From Saccoglossus kowalevskii (lineage: Eukaryota > Hemichordata > Enteropneusta > Harrimaniidae), in NCBI RefSeq assembly GCF_000003605.2, contig NW_003145784.1, forward strand, positions 200,979-213,054: DNA of 12,076 nucleotides. Direction: 5' to 3'. Under the pieces are notes generated by a model, which searched no databases, was not told the DNA's origin, and saw only the letters and a program-made list of their open reading frames with translations. Position numbers and translations under genes: made by a program. Below, piece after piece: positions 1 to 9,190 of this stretch. The stretch's first letter is position 1, and the number at the start of each line of letters is the position of its first letter.

Positions 1-1486
1 TCCCTGACAAGCTGCATTTTGATATCATCAGCTACTAGCTGATATTAGGACAGGAATACCTGCTTTCTTTACCTTTTGAAATATACTGTGAGAAAGCTAG
101 CCAGCCATGTTTTTATATCATTTGGCAATTAATGTATCAAATACAGAAAATAGCATGCAGATCAGTGCAAATTGTCTAACTTGCAATCTCATTCTAAATT
201 AGAAAACATTTAATTGTCATAGTGTTTTCAGCAAAATTAATTCCAGGTAAAACAAGTCTCTGTTGTTCAATAGTAAACAAAACTGGACATTTTTAATCAG
301 TACTTGACACATGGAAACATGGAAAATTTTACTTTATTTATGATGTGTTCTAAGTTAGTTTTGTAATTTCAGACATTGTTTGGATAAACACGAGTTGAAC
401 CCTGAGAGACTAGATCGGTTTCTGTAGCAACGCTATCTCAGAGCATTCACTACATTGTTTCCCATTGCGTTCTCATGATATTTTGTCTGCTTACCGCCAA
501 AATTCCCACCAAAGTTCTGTCTCTTTTCAGTCATGTGACATTCCTAATATGGAACGACAGTGTTATGTTTCATTTGTATGCGCCAATCATTAGCGTTTTT
601 TTTATTTTCGGAATGTTTTACCAACACGTGTTTGGCACTACTCTGATGAGTTGTCACCAAGACAAATGCCACTCTAACGTTAACAATTACATTAACCAGG
701 CAAAGCCAGTCGTGAGAAGCCCGATTCAGGTCGTCGCTGTAATTGAACCTGATGCTCGTTATGCACACCCTCCTCTCTATGCTCTCTACGATGTCAGCTC
801 CTCATGAAACTATTATTTAACAATCCATATTTTATATCAAGAAGTATTTACTGTACAACACAATATTAAATAAATATACAAGTTTGAATTATACACAACG
901 CTATCAATGTCCGATTCAATAACAATTCCGCATGTTTAGTCAGTTCGTTTATGTGACGAAAAGAACACCTCAATGCCTAGTTTTGCAATATAAACTTACC
1001 CACCACACTGACACACAATTTGTAATACAAAATCTCTGAATTATATCAGAAAAAAAATACTATGGTCTCATTATGGCCAGTGTATGTACCAATAGCTGTC
1101 CATGTAAGACTGAGTAATCCATTGCCTTTATTTTTATGTGATTTTTAATTAAAAAAAAATATTGTGTGAGATGTTAATCCAATTAGATTGTGAAAACATT
1201 ATTGTAGTTAGTTGACATGCCGGTTGGATTATGTTTTGTCTCTAGTTTTCTAGCATTCTATTCTATTTTTGATAAAAAGATAAGAAACATGAAACAGTTG
1301 AATATATGCATGTCTACACTTCATCCATCATGTTCACAGAGTGAAATAATAGTTGTAGCTCTTCCAAGGACACCAAGTTACTTGCAATTGGATATTTTAA
1401 AAAGAAAAGACAGTAAGCAAGTCTAATGGAGCACAAAACTGATGACGAAGACAGATGATTACTTGTACTGTTATTACGGTACTCAC
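1..1486 (-). other. Desaturase intron downstream of the last visible exon (incomplete)
   Basis: This is non-coding relative to the minus-strand desaturase gene: at least 1,486 nt of intron running off the left edge. I looked on the minus strand for a continuation of the desaturase, in particular an acceptor followed by an aromatic-rich membrane segment and the third histidine box, and found none. The region is AT-rich with many A/T runs, apart from a somewhat less AT-rich open stretch at 406-807, listed separately. Confidence 0.6.
406..807 (+). other. Unassigned plus-strand open stretch, 133 codons (first ATG at 475)
   Basis: The frame is open from just after an in-frame TGA at 403-405 to the stop at 805-807. 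From the first ATG (475) it gives 110 residues. There is a hydrophobic stretch (about residues 30-55, with APIISVFFIFGMF), then a polar C-terminal half with two close cysteines (MSCHQDKC) and a proline/tyrosine-rich end (AHPPLYALYDVSSS). An AATAAA lies 62 nt after the stop, at 869-874, but such hexamers are common in this AT-rich DNA. I recognise no family and the ATG context is weak. It could be a small gene nested in the desaturase intron, an exon fragment, remains of a mobile element, or chance. It is listed because it is the longest non-repetitive open frame outside the known exons and is less AT-rich than its surroundings. Confidence 0.2.
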
Positions 1487-1563
1487 ATTCCATAATCTCC
1501 ATTTAAACACACATCGTAGGTTCTCTATGTGGAAATCAATTGGCAGCAGTAATGGTGGACCAA
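1487..1563 (-). CDS. FADS: Front-end fatty acid desaturase, internal exon 4 of 4 visible (LGPPLLLP membrane segment)
   Basis: This 77-nt exon completes the split Leu codon from the previous exon and then gives 25 codons. The joined peptide is LGPPLLLPIDFHIENLRCVF followed by KWRLWN. In FADS proteins the sequence after YFFL is a G-P-P-L-L motif that opens the third membrane region, and this exon supplies it in frame. The acceptor is ...TTCTGTTTACAG just before 1563 and the donor is GTGAGT at 1486-1481, leaving phase 0. The exon is short, so it rests on three agreeing points: the motif, the phase fit and both splice sites. The next exon should continue toward the third box, Q-x-x-H-H. I could not find it in positions 1-1486, so the gene must continue past the left edge, or that intron is long and the exon unrecognised. 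Confidence 0.88.
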
Positions 1564-1749
1564 CTGTAAACAGAAAATATACATAGAATGAAATAGCTTT
1601 CTTTGCATCTTAAAAAAACCTCAGAATACCAAGCTGTAAATAAGTTGAAGATTTATTGCAGGATTCAACATTACGCTTGAAATAACATGTAAAAACAGAA
1701 CAAAGGTCATAGCATCTTAGTTACATCAAAACATTGTGTGGGATTCAAA

Positions 1750-1960
1750 CAAGCAGCCTCTCAGCTAAGATAGTTCTGCTGTTAGCAATGTACAATTCAA
1801 TTAAAGAATTGAACACCTAACAAGCAGCCTCTCAGCTAAGATAGTTCTGCTGTTAGCAATGTACAATTCAATTAAAGAATTGAACACCTAACAAGCAGCC
1901 TCTCAGCTAAGATAGTTCTGCTGTTAGCAATGTACAATTCAATTAAAGAAGAACACCTAA
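1750..1960. repeat. Near-perfect 71-bp tandem triplication
   Basis: Three head-to-tail copies start at 1750, 1821 and 1892, each opening with CAAGCAGCCTCTCAGCTAAG. Copies 1 and 2 appear identical. Copy 3 lacks 2 bases in the AAAGAATTGAACACC segment, giving 69 bp. The near-identity suggests recent duplication. Each of the first two copies contains the short inverted pair CAATTC/GAATTG. The period is not a multiple of three, and the array lies within an intron. Confidence 0.95.
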
Positions 1961-1962
1961 TT

Positions 1963-2332
1963 AAAAAATGAACAAAGAGAGAGGTCCACCTGTAGAACAT
2001 TTATCTATGATATAAATTGCAGTTTTTAACAAGAAGTCGAAAATATCACTTTTTACCAAAAATTACAAAAATAATCATCACAATTAGAGAATTGAAGATA
2101 TCATAAGGAAATGAATAAATCTTAGAGGTCTACCTGAGATACCTATATGTATTATATCAAAGCAATTGAACTTGCAGTTTTCAACAAGAAGTCGAAAATA
2201 TCACTTTTCAGTACAATTAGAGAATTATCATCACAAAATGAACAAATCTAAGAGAGGTCTTCCCAAGTTACATATACACTAAGTATCGGTATATAGGCAA
2301 TCATACTTGTAGTTTTCAAGAAAAAGTCAACA
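1963..2332. repeat. Diverged three-copy repeat (about 130-155 bp spacing)
   Basis: The phrase TTGCAGTTTT(T/C)AACAAGAAGTCGA, followed by AAATATCACTTTT, occurs with its anchor AAGAAGTCGA at 2031 and 2186. A decayed version (TTGTAGTTTTCAAGAAAAAGTC) has its anchor at 2318. Neighbouring phrases such as TAGAGAATT, ATCATCACA and AGAGGTC(C/T) recur between them. The copies are much more diverged than the adjacent 71-bp triplication, so this is an older tandem or nested repeat. Confidence 0.7.
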
Positions 2333-3178
2333 GTGGAGCTAAACACGGGAAATTATTTTAGGGATATTTTATTGCTTAATAATGTGCTACACAAATTTCA
2401 TGACGGTAATTTTGATGAAGTTAAGGTATCTCAACATAATATTACCCTCTGAAAAATCAGCATTTCAACAATAAGCTATAAAAAAAGTTCAAAATTAAAT
2501 TATACGATTTTGACGGCGACACTCAGCCCATGCAATTTGTACAATACATAGAATAGAATAGAATATACATTACTTCCACTGCAAAGAAGATAATACCCAT
2601 GGACATTTCTTTTCAGGTTCAATATGCAAGGTGAATAAAAAATTCCATATTGCAAGCAACAACAAAAAAACACATTTCTAAATCCAACTGAGTGAGATTT
2701 CAAAGAAGTTGCTTTCTTCTAATGCCCTTATTTTAGTATTCCTTGTTTTGACTCAGGTGACAACCTTCCTCATTTTTTTATCAATATAATGTAACCTTTC
2801 TTTGTTTACACAGACAAGTGTTTACTGTGTTTTATGATGTTGAGAGACAGTGATGATGACAGTGAAATAAAAGCGTTTATTTGGATTCATGTCAATAAGC
2901 ATTACTTGATGTAATTAATTATTTATGAAAACTTTTGATTTAAGCAATCAAACAAATGAGTATGCCAAATTTTTAAATCGAGAAAGACATGTATTAATAA
3001 GAATTGCGATATTGAACTAATTTTTCAAAGGCATGGGTAGGGCAATAAAGTTTATTATATATCCCCAAAAAATCACATCATTGTAACACAGTTTATTGTT
3101 AAAATTAAGATATATATGCATGTTGTCCTTATTTGATCTTCTTTAGACATCTTGCAGCATTCTATGATTAGATCTGTT

Positions 3179-3230
3179 ATATAAACAAAAGCTTTCTTTG
3201 CCATTTTTTAGAGGGCGCTATTCTCCAAAT
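3179..3230 (+). repeat. Dispersed ~52-bp repeat, copy 1
   Basis: The segment reads TATAAACAAAAG at its start and TAGAGGGCGCTATTCTCCAAAT at its end, and is matched with few changes by 3927-3978. Similarity fades quickly on both sides. The two copies are in the same orientation and flank desaturase exon 3. They may be fragments of one dispersed element family. Confidence 0.65.
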
Positions 3231-3396
3231 TGGTAAAATATATTGTTAATTAAATAAAGGGATATTGAAAACAAGTAGCGCAAAAAAATACGCAAAATGT
3301 CGATAATATTTTAGCAGAAGGTGAAAAGCCTTTGAATCTCTGCATTTCAAAATTACTGTCTCAAATTCTACACCGAATAAACATTATTATACTTAC

Positions 3397-3583
3397 GTAA
3401 AAAGAAGTAGTCTTGTTGCCAGTTATATGGCATGAACCCCTTTTTTCTCTTCCCCCATATTTGGGGCATTTTATCACCAAGTAGAAATAAATATGGTGCC
3501 TGAACATCGGGATCTTTGGTAACAATATTGGGCTTGGCGTGGTGTTGAAAATGTCGGAAATTCCACCAAGTTGCAGATGCGGC
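3397..3583 (-). CDS. FADS: Front-end fatty acid desaturase, internal exon 3 of 4 visible (second histidine box HFQHH)
   Basis: This 187-nt exon encodes 62 complete codons plus the first base (C) of a split codon. The product starts [20 protein letters not shown], continues with the KDPDV stretch, and ends [17 protein letters not shown] (3539-3553) is the second di-iron histidine box, and WWN before it and HAKPN after it are family hallmarks. The [11 protein letters not shown] segment matches the basic cytosolic loop before the next membrane span. The acceptor is ...CATTTCGTAG just before 3583 and the donor is GTAAGT at 3396-3391. Phase 0 at the 5' end fits the preceding exon, giving GGLK-AASATWW. 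The 3' phase of 1 fits exon 4, which supplies TT to complete a Leu codon. Longer open frames overlap this exon on the same strand, but they are in another frame and show no desaturase motif. Confidence 0.95.
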
Positions 3584-3926
3584 CTACGAAATGAATATTT
3601 AGATGAATGTAAAAATAGAAGAATACAAAGATTGAATAACATTTTAAGTAAAAAGTCAAAATTTTGAGTTTTGAGATTTCTAAGAAACATTTCTGATGCC
3701 AACAAATATATTACTGTAAATGACTTAATTATTCACTGGTTTAAATTTTGCTACTTTTACTTTAATAATTCACTAAATTTGAACATGTTGAATAACAATA
3801 GAACTCATTGCTTTCCTGCAAAGTTTGTGAACTCAAAACATGTTGAATATACTCGAAATATCCAAATAGTGAAATTAAATGTCAGTATAAAACATAAATG
3901 GTTTTGCAGTATAGGCACATAGCACA

Positions 3927-3978
3927 TATAAACAAAAGTTTTATTTGCATCATTGTTAGAGGGCGCTATTCTTCAAAT
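3927..3978 (+). repeat. Dispersed ~52-bp repeat, copy 2
   Basis: This is the direct-orientation partner of 3179-3230. It shares TATAAACAAAAG, TTTATTTGC/TTTCTTTGC and TAGAGGGCGCTATTCT, then CAAAT. The GGGCGC core stands out in otherwise CpG-poor, AT-rich intron DNA. Confidence 0.65.
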
Positions 3979-4724
3979 TACTCAGAATTTCTGATAGACC
4001 GAAATTGTGGAAGCAATGGCACATTATGTTGCCATCCAGCATGGGCAAGTCTGACAAAAAATGTAAAAAATTATGTTTTAATAACCTATGACACATTTGC
4101 TCTGTTCAATAGTAGCACAGAACTGACAACTGAGTTGCTATTAAAGTTGTTGGTTTTATTTACCTGATTGAAACATATTTGTCAAACCAACATCAAAAGG
4201 GAGCATAAAACTAATACCACATGACACATACTTAGTTAGTTCAAAACGTGTAACTCATTTAAATGTTTCACTGTAAGGGAAAATAAATTTATGATAAGCC
4301 TTATGCATGACCCCTAAAGGTCACACATCCTGGACATTCTGGAGGTATATTTTTATGACAACACCAATAACTTCCAATATTATAAATAATGTGCCATGTT
4401 ACATTTTTGGTGAAACTAATCGACAAAAGTTGGTTAACTGGGAATCGGAGAGGGGGAGGAGGGTCATGGCTATTTATAGCACAGCTGTGGCATAAAACAC
4501 AAAGGACATGTATTGAGGGATTTAGTTGGGGAGTATATAAGAGAATTATTGATGAAAATCATCTTAGACAACTCACTAACATGTGTGTCTGCCTACACAG
4601 TCTATGAATTGAACCAGTTCTCTGTAATCAGATGATATTATAAAGACAGATGCAATGTCTATTTGTAAAAGTGTTAAGGGGATTATTTTCAAAGCAATGT
4701 TTGTCTCAGATAAACAATCAGTGT

Positions 4725-5060
4725 TAACCAATAGCATAGTGATTGTAGCATTGCATTCATGATTGGTAGACCAGTGTTCAAATCATACATTAGGCTGAAC
4801 ATTAAAAGGCGGTAGTCACGTGTGCACAAGATATATGCGTCTCATATAAACAAAGATAGCGACTTTGACTGTTGCGTAGTACAAATTAAGACCTTACCAA
4901 GTTTTAATTAGGTGTTTTTTAGGTGATTGGAAGGTATCGAAGGAGTCACTGGCTGTAATTAGTGCAAGTCGCGCCCAGGTCAAACCGCATGTCAATGTTT
5001 ATCAACACAAATGTTGCACATGCACAGCACGATGTCTGTCGTCCTTTAAATATATTCAAC
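4725..5060 (+). mobile_element. tRNA-derived SINE-like element (degenerate tRNA head plus CpG-rich body)
   Basis: Two internal RNA polymerase III promoter-like boxes sit at tRNA spacing. The A-box-like TAGCATAGTGA at 4732-4742 matches about 10 of 11 positions of TRGCNNAGYGG. The B-box-like TGTTCAAATCA at 4775-4785 matches about 8 of 11 of GGTTCGANTCC. Their starts are 43 nt apart, as in a tRNA. The preceding segment CATGATTGGTAGACCAG resembles the anticodon/variable arm region of tRNA-derived SINE heads. From about 4800 to 5060 the sequence has around ten CpGs, including CACGTG at 4817-4822 and GTCGCGCCC near 4968, in an otherwise CpG-poor intron. That fits a younger inserted body. The 3' end, tail and target-site duplication are not clear, and a functional tRNA is excluded by poor stem and B-box bases. 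Confidence 0.5.
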
Positions 5061-5389
5061 CTCCACCCCTGGAGAGTGTGTCACATTCTCAATAAAAAGC
5101 TTAACTCCAATGCACTATATGTCAGTGCTCATACATGTTAATTCATAATTGCACATTAAATACAAAATCAGGGAAGACAATAGTGACATTCAATGTTCAA
5201 ATTGCATCCTGACACAAAAAATCTTAGAAAGAAACCCTGTGTGTGCGGAGTATTGGAGACATTCAAATTAGCCTTCCAAACAAAAAGCTTGACAACTAAT
5301 AATTGTCTGGTATTTGAGATGTGCAACATAAAAACAATGTGATCCACATTATTGAAGTTTATAATACTTACAGAAAATACATTTGATTT

Positions 5390-6526
5390 TACATATGTAG
5401 TTTTCAGTCCAATTTATTCCAGAGCACCTCTATCACAAGTTCAATTTAAATCATATTTTTTGAGATACAAGAAATTGGCTAATGATAATAAAATAATCAG
5501 TATGCATGTTTTTCATTATTAAATTAATCACATCTGTGGATTACCAAAGAGCATCTATGAACCAGATTTCAATGTCATGTGATGATTATGCAATTAGTAT
5601 GCTCGGATTTCAATAACTAATGCATTGTTCCCAGGCACTTATACACCAAGTCTTATTGAAATGCAATAATTGTTTTTTGAAAAAAATGGGGAATGATTAT
5701 GCAAATTAAGTAATTATTATGCATAGTTTTCAATCCAAAACTAATTAGATCTGTGTATTGTTCCAGGGCACATATGTATCAAGTTTTATTATAATATGAT
5801 GGTTAATTCTTAGGGAAATTAGGTAATCATTATGAATATATATAAACCCAAATGTAATTAGTTACATTGTCTTAGTGTATTTACGTACCAAGATTCATTA
5901 AAAAAAAGATGATAAGTATTTGAGATATTAATGAAAAAACTGAAAACTGACTAAATATTATGCAAATTGGGTAATTAAATATGCACAGACTTTAATGTAA
6001 AACTTATCAGGTCTTTGCATTGTCCTATGACATCTATGTACCAAGTTTCATTGTAATGTGATGATTACGTACTTGAGATATCAGTGGAAAAGCCAATAAT
6101 TGACTAGTCATTATGCAAATTAGGTGATTAATATGCACAGATTTTTATTCAAAACTAATTAGGTATGTGCATAGTCCTAGAGCATCTATGTACCAAGTTA
6201 CATTGAAATGTAATGATTAGCAAAGTGAAAAATTTGCTAATCATTATGCAAATTAATATGCATAGAGTTTTACACAAAACTAATTAGGTCTGCACATTAT
6301 CCCAGAGAATCTATGTACCAAGTTTCATCAAAATCTAATGACTGATTCTTTAGATATCAGTGGAAGATAGAGTCATAGAACATCCAAAAATTAGCTAATT
6401 ATTATGCAGATTAGGTAATTAATATGCAGATTTAACCCAAAACTCAATCAAATCTGCACATTAGCTCAGAGCATCTATGCATCAAATTTCATTAAAAACT
6501 ATCATATGGTGCTTGAGATATCAGTG
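5390..6526. repeat. Irregular array of ~85-165-bp core repeats with (T)TATGCAAATTA and CATCTATGTACCAAG phrases
   Basis: A phrase of the form GAGCATCTATGTACCAAGTT recurs in diverged copies at about 5422, 5549, 5632, 5765, 5874, 6028, 6179, 6304 and 6469, spaced 83-165 nt. Between them recur TTATGCAAATTAGGTAATTA, AAAACTAATTAGGTCTG and TTGAGATATCAGTGGA. The last copy runs directly into the (CA)n tract after GAGATATCAGTG. A tandem core repeat ending in a microsatellite is reminiscent of non-autonomous Helentron-like elements (the bivalve 'pearl' type). That link is inferred from architecture only, since I did not find defining terminal sequences. Confidence 0.75.
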
Positions 6527-6547
6527 CACACGCACGCGCACACGCAC

Positions 6548-6626
<79 letters not shown>
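6527..6626. repeat. (CA)n microsatellite, about 100 bp, with CG and TA interruptions
   Basis: The tract is almost continuous CA dinucleotide, with early CACGCACG variants and a CATACA block near 6580-6600. It abuts the last core repeat of the preceding array without a spacer and ends at CACATATTATATT. It is likely polymorphic in length. Confidence 0.97.
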
Positions 6627-6629
<3 letters not shown>

Positions 6630-8035
6630 TATATTAATATAAATTATTAAAATGTTACAGCCTTTGAAATGACAAAGTTGTATTAATAAATTTATAATGA
6701 GGGAATAAAATCATAAATAGAATGGGTCTTGTTGCCAATCTGATTTTTTATTTCTATCAGTTTCAGCCTCCATTGTTATCACACATGTGCATATTATCTC
6801 TATTCTTTGTATCTATGAAACGTGACAATTTATTGAATTAATCTATCATAAATATTTATTCAACAACACAACACAGACGAGTAATAGAGCATCCGTACAG
6901 TCACAACTATTATATTCAACACATTGCATGATAATGCTATTTTTTACCATTCATTTCAATGCTATTCAATAAATAATAATAAAAAAGAGCATACATTTTT
7001 TATCACCACCAATCACTATATAATTACATATATTATGCAGTAGCAGTAAAGCATATTACACCTCCGAGCGGGTTTTTGATTAGACCTGTTATTTGTAATT
7101 TTAATATCAACAACTATTCACTTGCTAAAATGGGGAAAACATAGCTTGTGTATTGACTTGACAATTGTTTTTGTGAAAACTGTTAAATATGATAAACCTG
7201 AATATTCTCGCTATATCCCATTATATGAATTTTTGTTTTCAATTGTATTTGAAGAATTTGGCGTTTTTAATTCCAACAACCATACAAGGGCAACTTACAG
7301 TATACGTTTTCACCAATACTGCTTGTTGATTTATTGTAAGATGTATGGAAACCACTTATTAGAACTTTTTTTTTTTTTTTGGAACTTTGCTATCTGAAAT
7401 ATCCCAAATAATGTTCATTCTTACCAAATTTCATGATTTCTCGAATTCATGAAATTCAAGAAATTTTGTTCTCATAGTGATTATGTTTTCATAGCTGCAG
7501 AATTCTCTATAAAGTCAATATTAATTTTGCACCATTGTATAACATTTAGATAGATTTAATTTTATTTGGTTTCCAATCTCACAAACTAGGCAAAAATCAA
7601 GTTACCGTACCTCTGAAACTCTTATCAAAACAAATCTTAAGTAAAGATAGTATTTTTGGAAAGTCAGATATCAAATGTTTAAAGATTTAATTGAATATTT
7701 TGAAAATTTACCAACATTTATGGAAATGAGAACATTATGAACTACATTATTTTGTGGAATGATACAAAAGCTGACACTACATGTAATTTTTTCGCATAGA
7801 TCACCAAACAAAAGATGAGATGGAATGTTTCTGCCATAGAAACCAATTGTAAACTACCCGGTACTCAAAACATGAATTTTTAATCAATTTTTGAGGGCGC
7901 TTTGTGGAAAACTGCGTTTGGTCAAGACATTTTTTTACATTACAGTAACCCAACCCCTCTTGCTGGATTTCGAGGATTTCTGAGTATGTTTTTAATGGTA
8001 GCAAACTACCTTAAAGGTAGGTAATTTCAACTCAC

Positions 8036-8137
8036 CTTAAGTCCACCAATTACAAATTTATGAGCCCAGTGATTCAATGTTGATGTCTTGAAGACAGAAA
8101 GATGTCCAAGGTCATGCTGTAACCAACCTGCCTGTGC
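8036..8137 (-). CDS. FADS: Front-end fatty acid desaturase, internal exon 2 of 4 visible (first histidine box HDLGH)
   Basis: This 102-nt exon gives 34 codons in phase 0, beginning [19 protein letters not shown] and ending KFVIGGLK. It contains the first histidine box, HDLGH (8102-8116), which supplies ligands to the di-iron centre in membrane desaturases. The flanking AQAGWLQ and [10 protein letters not shown] are also characteristic of animal FADS proteins and make this the firmest assignment in the window. The acceptor is ...AATATTGCAG just before 8137 and the donor is GTGAGT at 8035-8030, both good consensus. The intron upstream is 1,282 nt and the one downstream 4,452 nt. No stop or frameshift is present, so nothing suggests a pseudogene. 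The residue after the second box-1 position is Leu here, and paralogues vary at this site, so it does not settle substrate preference. Confidence 0.97.
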
Positions 8138-8286
8138 CTGCAATATTAAATAAAGCATGTTTTGAGAAAACCACTATAATCTGAAATAATATTAATGATA
8201 TTATCACTGTACTACCTTTGCAAATATTTTGCAGTATTCTTGTAATAATTTTTTTATTATAAAATTATTTCCTACATGTAGTACTG

Positions 8287-8464
8287 TAAAATCTGTATTA
8301 GAAACCGCGGCTTCTACTAAAATGGTACAATGCAACAGAGGGGGGGGGTGCAGCTTCTATAAAAGCTTCTACACATATAAGAAATGATGAATTTTTGGTT
8401 CTCAATTATTCAAAAAAAATCTGTGCGACTTCTATCAGGGATGAGGCTTCTAATACAGATTTTA
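8287..8464. mobile_element. MITE-like element, 178 bp, with 20-bp terminal inverted repeats
   Basis: The left end TAAAATCTGTATTAGAAACC (8287-8306) and the reverse complement of the right end (8445-8464) agree at 19 of 20 bases. Both ends finish in TA, so a TA target-site duplication, as made by Tc1/mariner-type transposases, is possible. The interior has no coding capacity. It repeats CTTCTA five times (near 8311, 8354, 8366, 8429 and 8448), usually after GCRG or similar, and includes a run of nine G's at 8340-8348. The size, inverted ends and lack of coding fit a non-autonomous DNA transposon, but the family is not recognised. Confidence 0.6.
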
Positions 8465-8887
8465 ATTTAGTATTTTATTTTGGTATTAATTTAGTTAGAG
8501 AGAGAATTACGAGTGGACAGCATGCATTGATGAGATTTGTGTCTGCGTCATTGTGTGGTATGAACAACATTTCCATCACATGCTACAACAAGACAATAAA
8601 ATCTTAACATGGAAATGACACTCTAATAATAATTAAAATATGCATATTGGAATTAATGATAATATTAGTCGCTATCTAAAAAAAAAAAAGCGGGAAGGAA
8701 ACTATTTTTTTTAGTATTATTTTTATGCTTTTATAAAAATCTTACCAGTGCAAAACAGCTCATTTTGTGCATAACAATGAAGAGCAAAGTTTCTGAAAGC
8801 GAAGAAAAGATGCTTGCCAGACATGATAGTAAGTTGTTAAATATACCAGTGTGTGTAACAACTAGCAAGAAAGAAGTTATCAAATAA

Positions 8888-9190
8888 ACTCAGTGAGGTC
8901 ATTTTATTTTGTTTTATCAAACTAAGACTCAGATGTCCACCAGATGAGATACTTTTTTGTTCAGTTGTCCACACAGAAGTAAATTCATGGAGAATACGTT
9001 GAGGGCGTTATATTTTTCTGTAAAAGTGAGGCTCAGTTGTCCACATAGAAGTGAATTTATGGAGAATACGTTGAGACGTCCTTTTTTGTTGTATTGAAAA
9101 TAAAGCTCAGTTGTTCTCGTTGAGGTCGGTTTATGACAAGTATATTGAAGGCATCTTATTTTATTGTATTAAAGTGAAGTTCAGAACTGT
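8888..9190. repeat. 72-74-bp tandem repeat, about four diverged copies
   Basis: The anchor TCAGTTGTCC or its variants occurs at 8961, 9033, 9107 and 9181 (spacings 72, 74, 74), with a rearranged partial copy at 8889-8960. Between anchors the phrases GAAGT(A/G)AATT(C/T)ATGGAGAATACGTTGAG and TTTTTTGTT/TTATTGTATT recur. The copies diverge progressively toward 9190. Confidence 0.85.

Larger units (their letters stand above)
1564..3396 (-). other. Desaturase intron between exons 3 and 4 (1,833 nt)
   Basis: This is a complete phase-1 intron bounded by GTAAGT (3396-3391) and ...TTTACAG (ending 1564). It holds the 71-bp triplication, the diverged repeat at about 1963-2332, and one copy of the ~52-bp GAGGGCGCTATT repeat. 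The rest, including 2340-3170, is AT-rich sequence in which I see no exon or RNA gene. Confidence 0.85.
3584..8035 (-). other. Desaturase intron between exons 2 and 3 (4,452 nt)
   Basis: This is a complete phase-0 intron bounded by GTGAGT (8035-8030) and ...TTTCGTAG (ending 3584). It holds the second ~52-bp repeat, the SINE-like element, the core-repeat array and the (CA)n tract. In 3980-4720, 5090-5390 and 6630-8030 I see only AT-rich sequence with homopolymer runs, such as 12 or more T's near 7366-7380. There is also a 10-bp inverted repeat AATTTCATGA/TCATGAAATT at 7427-7456. Short open frames here have no recognisable content. Confidence 0.85.

Noticed and set aside
28-42. Short hairpin TCAGCTA-C-TAGCTGA at the left edge
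   Set aside because: Seven-bp arms are expected by chance at this scale, and no poly-T or gene context gives it a role.
1-1486. Next desaturase exon (third histidine box region)
   Set aside because: I looked on the minus strand for Q-x-x-H-H and for an exon continuing LWN in phase 0, and found no convincing match.
3361-3705. Minus-strand open frames of 114 and 61 codons overlapping 3397-3583
   Set aside because: They are other frames of the real desaturase exon and its intron edges. Only the frame giving [10 protein letters not shown] matches the family and the splice phases.
3671-4607. Short plus-strand open frames at 3671-3922, 3898-4167, 4307-4495 and 4389-4607
   Set aside because: They show low-complexity, AT-driven composition, no recognisable domain and no splice or promoter support.
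4725-4797. A functional tRNA gene
   Set aside because: Box spacing is right, but the B box has three mismatches including the conserved CG, and I cannot fold a complete acceptor stem. A SINE head fits better.
7122-7397. 91-codon plus-strand open frame
   Set aside because: Its end is made of the poly-T run read as phenylalanine, and nothing in it resembles a known protein.
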